A DNA stretch of 17,674 nt, from contig JAIDBM010000032.1 in the NCBI GenBank assembly GCA_029056365.1, forward strand, positions 1 through 17,674. Reading direction: 5' to 3'. The position numbers and the translations under genes are program-made. Below, one piece after another: positions 7,902-16,081 of the stretch. The stretch comes from Muribaculaceae bacterium. GTDB lineage: Bacteria > Bacteroidota > Bacteroidia > Bacteroidales > Muribaculaceae. How positions within the stretch are numbered: position 1 is the stretch's first letter; the number at the start of each line of letters is the position of its first letter. The notes below the pieces were generated by a model, which was not told the DNA's origin, searched no databases, and saw nothing but the letters and a program-made list of their open reading frames with translations.

Positions 7902-8855
7902 TCAGCAGCGGACGTTGTATTTGTTGATGAGCATCACCGGCCGATAACTTTCCTTGGCATAGCGGAGGCCGGGTTCGCCCATATCTTCTTCACGGTTGAT
8001 GTAGCGTATCTGGGAATGGCGATGCAGCATTTCGGCTGCGAACAGACGGTTTATTGTCTCGCCGGCCCCGGGTACATCGTGGTTCATTTTCTCGATATGC
8101 ACGTATAGAGTGTCGCCGATAATCTCGCCTATGGTGAATGCCACTATTTCTCCGCTCTGGCCGCGCAGAACCGCGCCTTCAAACGGGAAACAGCTGTAGT
8201 GCGCCAGAATTCTCCGGCACTCGTGCTGCTCGTATAAAGCCATGGAAGTGTCGATTTTTTCCGCCAACGGACGGCCTGCGAAGAAAATCTCCACCTCAGG
8301 CAGCAATTCCGGGGTAAGGGGTTCGAACTCATAGGCCGGATTGTCGGTCATGAAGCGGTTCACATGGTTCCGTTTCTTCGACAGAGATTTTCCGGAAAGA
8401 GAAGCCAGGGCCGTGGCTTCGTAGATGTAATCGCTCCAGCCGTCGAGTAGCTCCGGTTCACCGCCGGTAACGGCAGCGACGGCATCGATGCGGTCTTCGG
8501 GAATTGCCGAAAGCACAAGAGGTATATCGGCCTCGCGACAGTACTCGCGCAGCATGTCGATAGACTCCTGCAGCGGGAGTTTGCCTATGGGCAGAGAAAA
8601 AGCTGTCTCGCCCGGACGGTTCTCTGAAAATCCTTTGATGAACAAAGTGTCGTCATATACGCAATATTCATAGCCGAAGCAGTCGATCCACATGTATATG
8701 CCGCCTATCGTATAATCGCAGGTACGGGTCGATGAATGCTGCAGCAGCTGGTTTATCAGAGGCAGGTCGGCCAGAGTTATGATTCTGAAATCAAGTGCGG
8801 GTTTATTTTTTACGGCCACCTCGTAGAGTGGGGCATGTGAATTGCGGTAGTCCAT
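7902..8855 (-). CDS. DUF2156 family protein (GNAT-fold, phosphatidylglycerol lysyltransferase C-terminal-like)
   Basis: A 317-residue soluble protein. The opening LDFRIITLADLPLINQLL, the early TIGGIYMWIDCFGYEY segment, the LSKKRNHVNRFM motif near residue 160 and the final YINREEDMGEPGLRYAKESYRP are the hallmarks of the DUF2156 family, which has a pair of GNAT-like folds related to the aminoacyl-transferring domain of MprF. The exact substrate in Bacteroidetes is not established. The frame extends upstream to 8903, but those 16 residues (MWRWYIIFVFFNVYSV) look like translated leader; I chose the ATG at 8855 (MDYRNSHAP). An even later start near the family's usual N-terminus is possible. It is convergent with the island and divergent from nuoA. 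Confidence 0.85.
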   Translation of the reverse strand: MDYRNSHAPLYEVAVKNKPALDFRIITLADLPLINQLLQHSSTRTCDYTIGGIYMWIDCFGYEYCVYDDTLFIKGFSENRPGETAFSLPIGKLPLQESIDMLREYCREADIPLVLSAIPEDRIDAVAAVTGGEPELLDGWSDYIYEATALASLSGKSLSKKRNHVNRFMTDNPAYEFEPLTPELLPEVEIFFAGRPLAEKIDTSMALYEQHECRRILAHYSCFPFEGAVLRGQSGEIVAFTIGEIIGDTLYVHIEKMNHDVPGAGETINRLFAAEMLHRHSQIRYINREEDMGEPGLRYAKESYRPVMLINKYNVRC

Positions 8856-9044
8856 GACAGAGTAAACATTGAAAAAAACGAATATAATATACCAACGCCA
8901 CAAATCAACGATATGTTCAGATGCATGGAGTAACAGCGACAGGTCCGGGGCGTGGTTCTGGCCATCTTTGCAGCGAACGCTGTCGGAAATAATGTTAAAA
9001 CGGATGTTAACGCTGGCAAAATGAAAAAAAAACGCGTTTATGGC

Positions 9045-9077
9045 TTGTGAAAAATCCGTAAAATTTTATTACCTTTG
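9045..9077 (+). promoter_or_regulatory. Promoter of the nuo-atp operon
   Basis: TACCTTTG at 9070-9077 matches the -7 consensus TAnnTTTG and is followed by CA. A TTG at 9045-9047 serves as a -33 box with a spacing slightly longer than ideal. Transcription would start near 9085 and give a leader of about 150 bases before nuoA. Confidence 0.6.
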
Positions 9078-9129
9078 CAAACAGAAACGCGAAAATCTTG
9101 TGCGATGGAGCCTGGGGAAACGCGTATTT

Positions 9130-9172
9130 GCGTAACTGTCAGAATGATAGTCACGCCATTACGCTTTTTTTT
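9130..9172 (+). terminator. Terminator-like hairpin with T8 in the nuo leader (candidate attenuator or small-RNA end)
   Basis: GCGTAACTGTCA (9130-9141) can pair through a GAA loop with TGATAGTCACGC (9145-9156) with one mismatch and one G-U pair. Alternatively its outer GCGTAA pairs with TTACGC (9159-9164), which abuts eight T (9165-9172), the form of an intrinsic terminator. A second GCGTA at 9122-9126 competes for the same TTACGC. No plus-strand gene lies upstream, so only the nuo leader transcript can reach it. Confidence 0.5.
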
Positions 9173-9232
9173 AAGTTTTGAGCCGGGTTGGTCGCCGACC
9201 TTGAAAACAGAAACCATACGATAAACAACGAT

Positions 9233-9613
9233 ATGATATCAACAGCAATTTTCGGAATCGAAAACAATGCATTGCTCGCGCTGACGGCCCTGCTTACAGG
9301 CGCCGGTCTGGTAGCGTTGGCATTATGGCTTGCGGGGCTGATTTCGCCTCGGTCGTTCAATCCACAGAAAGGCGAGGCATACGAATGCGGTATTCCTACC
9401 CGCGGCGAGTCGATGTCGCAGTTTAAGGTCGGCTACTATCTGTTCGCCATTCTGTTTCTTATGTTCGATGTAGAAACAGTATTTCTTTTCCCTTGGGCGG
9501 TGACTATGCAAAGTCTCGGTGTTGACGGACTGCTTAGCATCGCCGTATTTTTTGGTGTCTTAGTGCTGGGTCTTGTATATGCCTGGCGGAAAGGAGCGCT
9601 CGAATGGAAGTAA
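9233..9613 (+). CDS. nuoA: NADH-quinone oxidoreductase subunit A
   Basis: Small membrane subunit of respiratory complex I next to the quinone site. 126 residues with three predicted membrane helices. The family signature is present: GEAYECGIP in the loop (the conserved Cys), then FKVGYYLFAILFLMFDVE and PWAV. The ATG at 9233 gives MISTAIFGIENN and the usual family length; an in-frame TTG at 9188 would add 15 residues of unlikely polar sequence and is rejected. First gene of the unit, preceded by an A-rich leader without a Shine-Dalgarno site. Its last 10 bases overlap nuoB. Confidence 0.95.
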   Translation: MISTAIFGIENNALLALTALLTGAGLVALALWLAGLISPRSFNPQKGEAYECGIPTRGESMSQFKVGYYLFAILFLMFDVETVFLFPWAVTMQSLGVDGLLSIAVFFGVLVLGLVYAWRKGALEWK

Positions 9614-10212
9614 CAACAAAAAGCATGCCCTACGAGGCATGGAAAGACAACGAATATATCGAAAAGCTCGTGAACGAGCTTAAGGAGAGCGGCACTAATG
9701 TGATAGTAGGGCAGCTCGACAAACTTATCAACTGGGGGCGGTCGAACTCAATCTGGCCACTTACCTTCGCCACCAGTTGCTGCGGCATCGAATTCGTGAG
9801 CCTTGGCGCTGCACGATTCGACATGGCGCGTTTTGGCTGGGAAGTAGCGCGAGCCTCGCCCCGTCAGGCCGACTTCATGATGGTGGCCGGAACAATAGTG
9901 AACCGCATGGTTCCGGTGTTCCGCCGTCTCTACGACCAGCTCGCCGAACCCAAATATGTGATAGCCTGTGGCAGCTGTGCCATCTCGGGCGGTCCGTTCC
10001 GCAAGAGTTATCACGTAGCCAAAGGCATCGAGGAAATCGTGCCGGTGGATGTGTTTGTACCCGGCTGTCCTCCGCGTCCTGAAGCAATGATCTACGGCAT
10101 CATGCAGCTGTCGCGCAAGATAAAGGTGGAGAAGTTCTTCGGTGGTGTAAACCGTCAGGAGAAACAGCAGGAATTTCTTGATTCTCATCCGGTAAGCGGC
10201 GTCAACGACTAA
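9604..10212 (+). CDS. nuoB: NADH-quinone oxidoreductase subunit B (N2 cluster subunit)
   Basis: Peripheral subunit carrying the terminal 4Fe-4S cluster N2, which passes electrons to quinone. 202 residues. All four cluster ligands are visible: the tandem Cys59-Cys60 in TSCCGIEF, Cys125 in ACGSCAISGG and Cys155 in VPGCPPRPEA. AGTIVNRM and ASPRQADFM are also conserved. The start overlaps the end of nuoA, which implies coupling; an ATG seven codons later is possible. Intact ligands argue that the complex is functional although the operon is short. Confidence 0.96.
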   Translation: MEVTTKSMPYEAWKDNEYIEKLVNELKESGTNVIVGQLDKLINWGRSNSIWPLTFATSCCGIEFVSLGAARFDMARFGWEVARASPRQADFMMVAGTIVNRMVPVFRRLYDQLAEPKYVIACGSCAISGGPFRKSYHVAKGIEEIVPVDVFVPGCPPRPEAMIYGIMQLSRKIKVEKFFGGVNRQEKQQEFLDSHPVSGVND

Positions 10213-10258
10213 CGCCCGGCCCTATTACCATATATAAAATCAAACAGAAGCAAACAAT

Positions 10259-11881
10259 ATGGCAAATATACAGGAAAAGATCGCAAAGCTCTACCCCTCG
10301 GCAAGCGTGGAGCAGGCCGACACCCTGACCATTACAGTCGATGACGCCCAGTGGCATGCACTGGCCCAGACCCTGCGCGATGAATGTTCCATGGACTATC
10401 TCGTTACAATCGTGGGTATGGACTGGAAGGAATCGCTCGGATGCATCTATTATCTGATGTCGTCGAAAACAAACGAAATCGTAGCCGTAAAAGTAAGCAC
10501 CACCGACCGCGAGCGTCCGATGCTTCATTCCGTGGCCGACCTCTGGCGTGTTGCATGCCTCTACGAACGTGAGGTATACGACTTTTATGGCATCATATTC
10601 ATAGGTAATCCGGATATGCGCCGCCTTTTCCTCAATATCGACTGGAAAGGATTCCCCCTGCGCAAGGATTATGACGAAGACCCCGCTCTGAACCCGGTTT
10701 CGATTGAAAACGAGCGTCAGACCGACCTCACCGACACCTGGGTGGAGGAAGCCGATGGAAAAGTGGTGAAAAAAGAAGTGGAGGTATTCTCGCCCGAAGA
10801 CTTTGTGGTGAATATCGGTCCGCAGCACCCTGCCACTCACGGCGTGCTCCGCTTCCGTACAGCTGTCGATGGCGAGGAAATCAAGAAAATCGATGTCTAT
10901 ATGGGTTATATCCACCGCGGTGTGGAGAAACTCTGTGAGTCGCTGACTTATCCGCAGACACTCCATTATATGGACCGTCTCGACTACTTCTCGGCCCATA
11001 ACTATCATCACGGCCTGTGTCTGCTTTACGAACGTGCCGCAGGCATAGAGATTTCGCGCCGTGCGCAGGTTATCCGCGTGATGATGGACGAACTCTCGCG
11101 TATAGCGTCGCACTGCCTGTTCATAGGCACATACTGCATGGACCTCGGTGCCACCACAATGCTGTTCTATACCCTGCGTGTGCGCGAGCAGATACTCGAC
11201 ATTATGGAGAAAACATGCGGTGCCCGCATGACATTCAACTACGACTGTATCGGTGGCGTGATGCAGGATCTTGCGCCGGATTTCGTGAAGGACGTTCACG
11301 CCCTGCTCGATGTGCTTCCTGCCAACATAAAGGAATACAACAAGATTTTCACCGGCAATGTGATAGCCCGTCACCGTATGGAAGGCGTGGGTGTGCTCAG
11401 CCGTGAGGATGCCATATCATATGCCGTGACAGGCCCCAGCGGCCGTGCGAGCGGATGGGCCTGCGACATGCGTAAGCTCAAACCCTACAGCATCTATTCC
11501 GAGCTCGATTTCAACGAAGTGATTGCCGAAGAGGGCGACTCCATGGCGCGTTTCAAGGTGCGTCTCCTCGAAATCGAAGAGTCGGCGAAAATCCTCGCGC
11601 AGCTTGTCGACAATATTCCCGAAGGCGAATACTGCGTGAAAGTGCCGAAGGTGCTCAAAATTCCTGCAGGACAGTATTTCGAAATAGTGGAAGGCTGTCG
11701 CGGAGCATTCGCCCTTTACCTCGAGAGCGACGGAACCACCAAGCCTTACCGTCTGAAGATTGCGCCTCCCTGCCTGCCTCTGGCCGGTGTGGTCGACCAC
11801 ATCACACGCGGAACAAAGATAGCCGACCTTATCACCATCGGCGGCTCGCTCGACTATATCGTGCCCGACATGGACCGCTGA
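10259..11881 (+). CDS. nuoCD: NADH-quinone oxidoreductase fused subunits C and D
   Basis: One 540-residue chain joins NuoC (about 1-150) and the 49-kDa-like NuoD (about 180-540), a fusion common in Bacteroidetes and enterobacteria. NuoC part: REVYDFYGIIFIGNPDMRR then DWKGFPLRKDY. A ~30-residue charged linker follows. NuoD part: NIGPQHPATHGVLRF (quinone-site His194), MGYIHRGVEKL, MDRLDYFSAHNY (Tyr243 matches the quinone-site Tyr), and the C-terminal MDR. It docks with NuoB to form the quinone-reducing chamber. It starts 46 bp after nuoB and is followed by a 55-bp AT-rich gap before nuoH. Confidence 0.96.
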   Translation: MANIQEKIAKLYPSASVEQADTLTITVDDAQWHALAQTLRDECSMDYLVTIVGMDWKESLGCIYYLMSSKTNEIVAVKVSTTDRERPMLHSVADLWRVACLYEREVYDFYGIIFIGNPDMRRLFLNIDWKGFPLRKDYDEDPALNPVSIENERQTDLTDTWVEEADGKVVKKEVEVFSPEDFVVNIGPQHPATHGVLRFRTAVDGEEIKKIDVYMGYIHRGVEKLCESLTYPQTLHYMDRLDYFSAHNYHHGLCLLYERAAGIEISRRAQVIRVMMDELSRIASHCLFIGTYCMDLGATTMLFYTLRVREQILDIMEKTCGARMTFNYDCIGGVMQDLAPDFVKDVHALLDVLPANIKEYNKIFTGNVIARHRMEGVGVLSREDAISYAVTGPSGRASGWACDMRKLKPYSIYSELDFNEVIAEEGDSMARFKVRLLEIEESAKILAQLVDNIPEGEYCVKVPKVLKIPAGQYFEIVEGCRGAFALYLESDGTTKPYRLKIAPPCLPLAGVVDHITRGTKIADLITIGGSLDYIVPDMDR

Positions 11882-11936
11882 CAACAGATCAATCAAATAG
11901 TAATAAATCAATCACAAGCCATATAAAACTTAGATC

Positions 11937-13013
11937 ATGCAAGATTTATCAGCAATAACTAATTGGATCCATAGTTTTCTGAGCTCCTTTATGCCCGGCT
12001 GGCTCACCACCACCGTGGAATGCGTGCTCATAGGCGTTGGTCTGCTGTTGGTGTACTCCCTGCTGGCCCTCTTCTACATTTACTACGAACGTAAATTCTG
12101 TGCCGCCATACAATGCCGTATCGGCCCTAACCGTGTAGGTCCTCTCGGTCTGTTGCAGAGTGTGGCCGATATGTTCAAGATTCTTATCAAGGAACTTATC
12201 GAACTGAAGCATATCGACCGCTTCCTCTTCGCACTTGCCCCTTATCTGGTGATAATAGCATCGATGCTCACCTTTGCCGTGCTGCCCTGGGGCAACGGAC
12301 TTCAGGTAATCGATTTCAATATCGGCATATTCTTCCTTATTGCCGTATCGTCGATCGGCGTGCTTGGCATACTGCTTGCCGGATGGTCGTCGAACAACAA
12401 GTTCACCCTTATCGGCGCTCTCCGTTCGGGAGCCCAGATGGTAAGTTACGAACTCTCTATCGGACTGTCGGTGCTCACAATGGTGTGTCTTGCCGGCACA
12501 ACATCGGTGGGCGGTATAATTGAGGCCCAGTCCGACATGTGGTTTATATTCAAAGGACACATTCCGGCTCTGATTGCCTTTGTAATCTATATGATAGCCG
12601 GTACGGCTGAGACCAACCGCGGACCGTTCGACCTTCCCGAGGCCGAGTCGGAACTCACCGCAGGTTATCACACCGAATACTCGGGTATACATTTCGGCTT
12701 CTTCTATCTGGCCGAGTATCTCAACCTGTTTGTGATTTCGGGTGTCGCAGCCTTGCTGTTCTTCGGCGGCTGGATGCCGTTCCATGTACCGGGTTGGGAA
12801 AGTTTCAACCACATCATGGACTATATCCCGTCGGTTGTCTGGTTCCTTGGCAAGGCCTTCGTGCTGTCGGCAGTGATCATGTGGTTCAAGTGGACATACC
12901 CCCGTCTGCGCATCGATATGCTTCTGAGCCTTGAATGGAAGTATCTCCTGCCGATCGGACTGTTCAATCTGGCACTGATGGCCTGCATCATCGTGTTCAA
13001 CCTGCATTTTTAA
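11937..13013 (+). CDS. nuoH: NADH-quinone oxidoreductase subunit H
   Basis: Membrane subunit that links the quinone chamber to the ion-pumping arm. 358 residues, about eight membrane helices. Family motifs: ERKFCAAIQCRIGPNRVGP (51-69), LLQSVADMFKILIKE, and the loop AETNRGPFDLPEAE (224-237) followed by SELTAGYHTEYSG; the acidic residues of this loop are kept. In other Bacteroidales nuoI-J-K-L-M-N are expected next; here the next gene, 40 bp on, is atpD. Confidence 0.96.
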   Translation: MQDLSAITNWIHSFLSSFMPGWLTTTVECVLIGVGLLLVYSLLALFYIYYERKFCAAIQCRIGPNRVGPLGLLQSVADMFKILIKELIELKHIDRFLFALAPYLVIIASMLTFAVLPWGNGLQVIDFNIGIFFLIAVSSIGVLGILLAGWSSNNKFTLIGALRSGAQMVSYELSIGLSVLTMVCLAGTTSVGGIIEAQSDMWFIFKGHIPALIAFVIYMIAGTAETNRGPFDLPEAESELTAGYHTEYSGIHFGFFYLAEYLNLFVISGVAALLFFGGWMPFHVPGWESFNHIMDYIPSVVWFLGKAFVLSAVIMWFKWTYPRLRIDMLLSLEWKYLLPIGLFNLALMACIIVFNLHF

Positions 13014-13053
13014 TTGAATAAACAAACATCAACAATATACTCAACTCCACACC

Positions 13054-14556
13054 ATGAGCGATAAATTTGGAAAAATAGCCCAGGTAATCGGCCCGGTAGT
13101 CGATGTCATCTTCGAGGGCGATACGCTGATACCGCCTATCTATACGGCACTCAAGATCGACCGAGAAGATGGTTCGCAGCTTGTTCTTGAGGTAGAGCAG
13201 CATATCGGTGAGGACACCGTGCGTTGCGTGGCCATGGAATCGACCGACGGTCTTCGCCGAGGCATGCGCGTCGACAATCTCGAACGACCAATAGCCGTGC
13301 CTACCGGCGACCAGGTGAAAGGCCGTCTGCTTAATGTTCTCGGCAACGCTATCGACAATCTCGCACCGCTCAACCGCGACAATCTGCGTCCGATTCATCA
13401 GCCGGCTCCAGAGTTCGATGATCTTACCATCGGAACCGAGATTCTTTCTACCGGCATTAAGGTTATCGACCTTCTTGAACCGTATTCAAAGGGCGGTAAA
13501 ATCGGTCTGTTCGGTGGTGCCGGTGTGGGCAAGACCGTGCTCATCATGGAGTTGATCAACAACATTGCCAAGGGTCATGACGGATTCTCGGTATTCACCG
13601 GTGTGGGCGAGCGTACCCGCGAGGGTAACGACCTGTTGCGTGAAATGATTGAGTCGGGCGTTATGCGCTATGGCGAAAAATTCAAGGAAGGCATGGAACG
13701 CGGCGAGTGGAATCTTGCCGATGTCGATGCCGAGGAACTGCGGCAGTCGCAGGCCACTCTTGTGTTCGGTCAGATGAACGAACCCCCGGGCGCACGTATG
13801 CGTGTGGCGCTTTCCGGTCTTACTGTGGCTGAACAGTTCCGCGACCAGGGCAGCGGCGGTAAGGATGTGCTGCTGTTCATCGACAACATTTTCCGTTTCA
13901 CTCAGGCGGGTTCCGAGGTGTCGGCGCTTCTTGGCCGTATGCCATCGGCGGTAGGTTACCAGCCCACTCTCGCATCGGAAATGGGTGCGCTTCAGGAACG
14001 AATCACTTCTACAAAGAACGGGTCAATCACATCGGTGCAGGCTATTTATGTGCCCGCCGACGACCTTACCGACCCGGCTCCTGCGACAACCTTCAACTTC
14101 CTCGATGCAACCACCGTGCTTTCGCGTAAGATAACCGAGCTTGGTATTTACCCGGCCGTTGACCCGCTGGAATCAACCTCGCGAATCCTCGACCCCAATA
14201 TCATTGGCGAGGACCACTATAACACCGCTCAGGCAGTGAAGCAGCTTCTGCAGAAGTACAACGAGCTTCAGGACATCATTGCCATTCTTGGTGTGGACGA
14301 GCTCTCCGATGAGGACAAGCAGGTTGTGGCCCGTGCCCGTCGTGCCCAGCGTTTCCTCTCTCAGCCTTTCCATGTGGCCGAGCAGTTTACCGGCGTGCCG
14401 GGTGTGATGGTGCCTCTGAGCGAAACTATTCGCGGTTTCAAGATGATTCTTTCCGGAGAGATGGATGAATACCCCGAGCAGGCCTTCCTCAATGTCGGTA
14501 CAATTGACGATGCCATTGCAAAGGGTAAGAAACTCCTTGCGGAAGTAGGACAATAA
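13054..14556 (+). CDS. atpD: F1Fo ATP synthase subunit beta
   Basis: Catalytic subunit of F1. 500 residues. P-loop GGAGVGKT (154-161), catalytic Glu186 in GVGERTREGND, Walker B DVLLFIDNIF (271-280), and SALLGRMPSAVGYQPTLA. Compared with E. coli there is an extra charged segment at about 207-232 (around KEGMERGEWNLADVDAEEL) before LVFGQMNEPPG, a feature I associate with Bacteroidetes. It leads the atp gene set, as is usual in this phylum, and follows nuoH by 40 bp without a visible promoter, so it is probably read from the nuo promoter. Confidence 0.97.
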   Translation: MSDKFGKIAQVIGPVVDVIFEGDTLIPPIYTALKIDREDGSQLVLEVEQHIGEDTVRCVAMESTDGLRRGMRVDNLERPIAVPTGDQVKGRLLNVLGNAIDNLAPLNRDNLRPIHQPAPEFDDLTIGTEILSTGIKVIDLLEPYSKGGKIGLFGGAGVGKTVLIMELINNIAKGHDGFSVFTGVGERTREGNDLLREMIESGVMRYGEKFKEGMERGEWNLADVDAEELRQSQATLVFGQMNEPPGARMRVALSGLTVAEQFRDQGSGGKDVLLFIDNIFRFTQAGSEVSALLGRMPSAVGYQPTLASEMGALQERITSTKNGSITSVQAIYVPADDLTDPAPATTFNFLDATTVLSRKITELGIYPAVDPLESTSRILDPNIIGEDHYNTAQAVKQLLQKYNELQDIIAILGVDELSDEDKQVVARARRAQRFLSQPFHVAEQFTGVPGVMVPLSETIRGFKMILSGEMDEYPEQAFLNVGTIDDAIAKGKKLLAEVGQ

Positions 14557-14586
14557 TCAACGTTCACAGCTAAACTCACTATATAG

Positions 14587-14823
14587 ATGACACTTAAAAT
14601 CATATCGGCAGAAGAAATTCTTTTCGAGGGCGAGGCGAAGTCGGTGACCCTCCCCGGAGCCATGGGTTCGTTCATGGTACTCGACCACCATGCATCGCTT
14701 ATTTCTACCCTCACCGCCGGAAATATAGTGTATGTTACGGCTGACGGCCAGGAACACACCGATGAAATCGGCGGCGGTCTGGTTGATGTTGACAATAATG
14801 TAGTTTCAGTATGTCTTTACTAA
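14587..14823 (+). CDS. atpC: F1Fo ATP synthase subunit epsilon (short form)
   Basis: A 78-residue protein with the N-terminal beta-sandwich only (LKIISAEEILFEGEAKSV, LPGAMGSFMVLDHHASLIS, EIGGGLVDVDNNVVSV). The C-terminal helical hairpin of the ~138-residue E. coli protein, which inhibits ATP hydrolysis, is absent; short epsilons are usual in this phylum. It connects F1 to the c-ring. It starts 30 bp after atpD and its 3' end meets atpB. Confidence 0.93.
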   Translation: MTLKIISAEEILFEGEAKSVTLPGAMGSFMVLDHHASLISTLTAGNIVYVTADGQEHTDEIGGGLVDVDNNVVSVCLY

Positions 14824-14834
14824 TCCGCAACGGC

Positions 14835-16025
14835 ATGAAATTCCGACTAAAAACAATACTTGCCTTCCTGATTGCGCTTCTGTTCGCTGTGCCTGCCGCA
14901 TCGGCCGACGATGCTTTTGTGGCTCAGGCCGACAAGGATGCACGTGAGGCAGTGCACGATATGGAAAAGGATACCGAGGACGCTGCACATAAGCTTGATC
15001 CGAAGGATATCATATTCGAACATCTTGGCGATGGCTATGGATGGGAGGTGCCGTTCGATCATCATCATCGGATTCCTCTGCCCGTGATTGTGTGGGCAAG
15101 CGACGGCCTGCACGTGTTTTCATCGGGCCGGGTGACCGGAGGCCAGACTTATCGCGACGGAAACCTCGAGTTCAGAATCGCAGGCCATGACAGTCCGTTC
15201 AAGGGCAAGGTGGTGGAGGTGCTTCCCGATGGAAAAGAGGTGAAGCCTGCTTTCGACTTCTCTGTGACCAAGAATGTGTGCGGTGTGTTTATTTCGGCGA
15301 TTCTTGTGCTCGGACTTATGTTCTGGCTTGCCGGCTTCTATCGCCGCAACGGACTCAAGGCACCGCGCAAGGGACTTGGAGCCGTTGAATCGATGCTTGT
15401 GTTTATCTACGACACGGTAATAAAATCGACTCTCGGCAAGAAGGCTCCGAAATTCGCGCCGTATCTGCTGTCGGTGTTCTTTTTCATCTTTGCGATGAAC
15501 CTTCTGGGACTTATAGTCATATTCCCCGGAGGCGCGAACCTTACAGGCAACATCGCCGTGACACTTGTTCTGGCGGTGATAACATTCCTTGTGACGAATC
15601 TTTTCGGCAACAAGCATTACTGGAAAGAGATTTTCTGGCCCGATGTGCCCATTTGGCTGAAGTTCCCGATTCCAATCATGCAGTTCATCGAGGTGTTCGG
15701 AATTTTCACCAAGCCTGCGGCGCTTACAGTGCGTCTGTTCGCCAACATCATGGGCGGACACATGATAGTGCTTGTGCTTACCCTTCTGATATTCATCTTC
15801 GCGGCCGTGAGTCCGGCTGCCGGTGGCGGAGCCACAGTTATATCGGTGCTTTTCTCGGTGTTCATGCTCCTGATCGATGTGCTTGTGAGCTTTATCCAGG
15901 CGTATGTGTTCACCATGCTCTCAACGATATTTATATCGCTGGCCCAGGAAGAACATGCCCACGACGAGGCACATGCGGCTGAGCCGGCCGCTCACGGAGC
16001 AGAGGCAAAGACTCAGACCGCTTGA
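14835..16025 (+). CDS. atpB: F1Fo ATP synthase subunit a
   Basis: Membrane stator subunit forming the ion half-channels. From the ATG at 14835 the 396-residue protein begins with a signal peptide (MKFRLKTILAFLIALLFAVP, cleavage near residue 24), then an acidic, His-containing periplasmic extension (DHHHRIPLP, His76-78), then the Fo core from about 150. The essential Arg is in LTVRLFANIMGGHM (Arg300). The C-terminus is His/Ala/Glu rich (EEHAHDEAHAAEP). An in-frame ATG at 14811, overlapping atpC by 13 bases, would put eight residues before the signal peptide and is less likely. No atpI and no extra membrane protein gene precede it. Confidence 0.95.
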   Translation: MKFRLKTILAFLIALLFAVPAASADDAFVAQADKDAREAVHDMEKDTEDAAHKLDPKDIIFEHLGDGYGWEVPFDHHHRIPLPVIVWASDGLHVFSSGRVTGGQTYRDGNLEFRIAGHDSPFKGKVVEVLPDGKEVKPAFDFSVTKNVCGVFISAILVLGLMFWLAGFYRRNGLKAPRKGLGAVESMLVFIYDTVIKSTLGKKAPKFAPYLLSVFFFIFAMNLLGLIVIFPGGANLTGNIAVTLVLAVITFLVTNLFGNKHYWKEIFWPDVPIWLKFPIPIMQFIEVFGIFTKPAALTVRLFANIMGGHMIVLVLTLLIFIFAAVSPAAGGGATVISVLFSVFMLLIDVLVSFIQAYVFTMLSTIFISLAQEEHAHDEAHAAEPAAHGAEAKTQTA

Positions 16026-16081
16026 AACAGACTTTAGAAAAAAATAACAGATAAAATATAACCCTTCTAAAATTTACAATT

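Larger units (their letters stand above)
8856..9232. other. Divergent intergenic region and nuo leader
   Basis: About 377 bp between the DUF2156 gene and nuoA. It holds the plus-strand promoter (9045-9077) and a structured leader with terminator-like hairpin and T8 tract (9130-9172). No convincing minus-strand promoter for the DUF2156 gene was found; TTGATTTG and TATATTCG on that strand are imperfect -7 boxes. No protein-coding gene is supported here. Confidence 0.6.

Noticed and set aside
9105..9224. 39-codon frame starting MEPGETRICV in the nuo leader, a possible leader peptide
   Set aside because: It runs straight through the T8 tract (Phe-Phe) and has no run of one regulatory amino acid; coding is not supported, though a translated leader cannot be excluded.
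9188..9232. TTG-initiated N-terminal extension of nuoA
   Set aside because: It would add a polar segment not seen in NuoA; the ATG at 9233 gives the family length.
3278..9232. Mobile element, CRISPR array or tRNA attachment site around the island
   Set aside because: No transposase or integrase, no regular direct repeats, no tRNA-like cloverleaf and no flanking duplication could be seen by reading both strands.
10202..11374. 390-codon open frame on the minus strand
   Set aside because: It lies wholly opposite nuoCD, is His/Cys-rich nonsense without domain motifs, and arises from codon bias of the real gene.
11949..13025. 358-codon open frame on the minus strand
   Set aside because: It mirrors nuoH; charged, Gln/His-rich sequence opposite a membrane protein is the usual shadow pattern.
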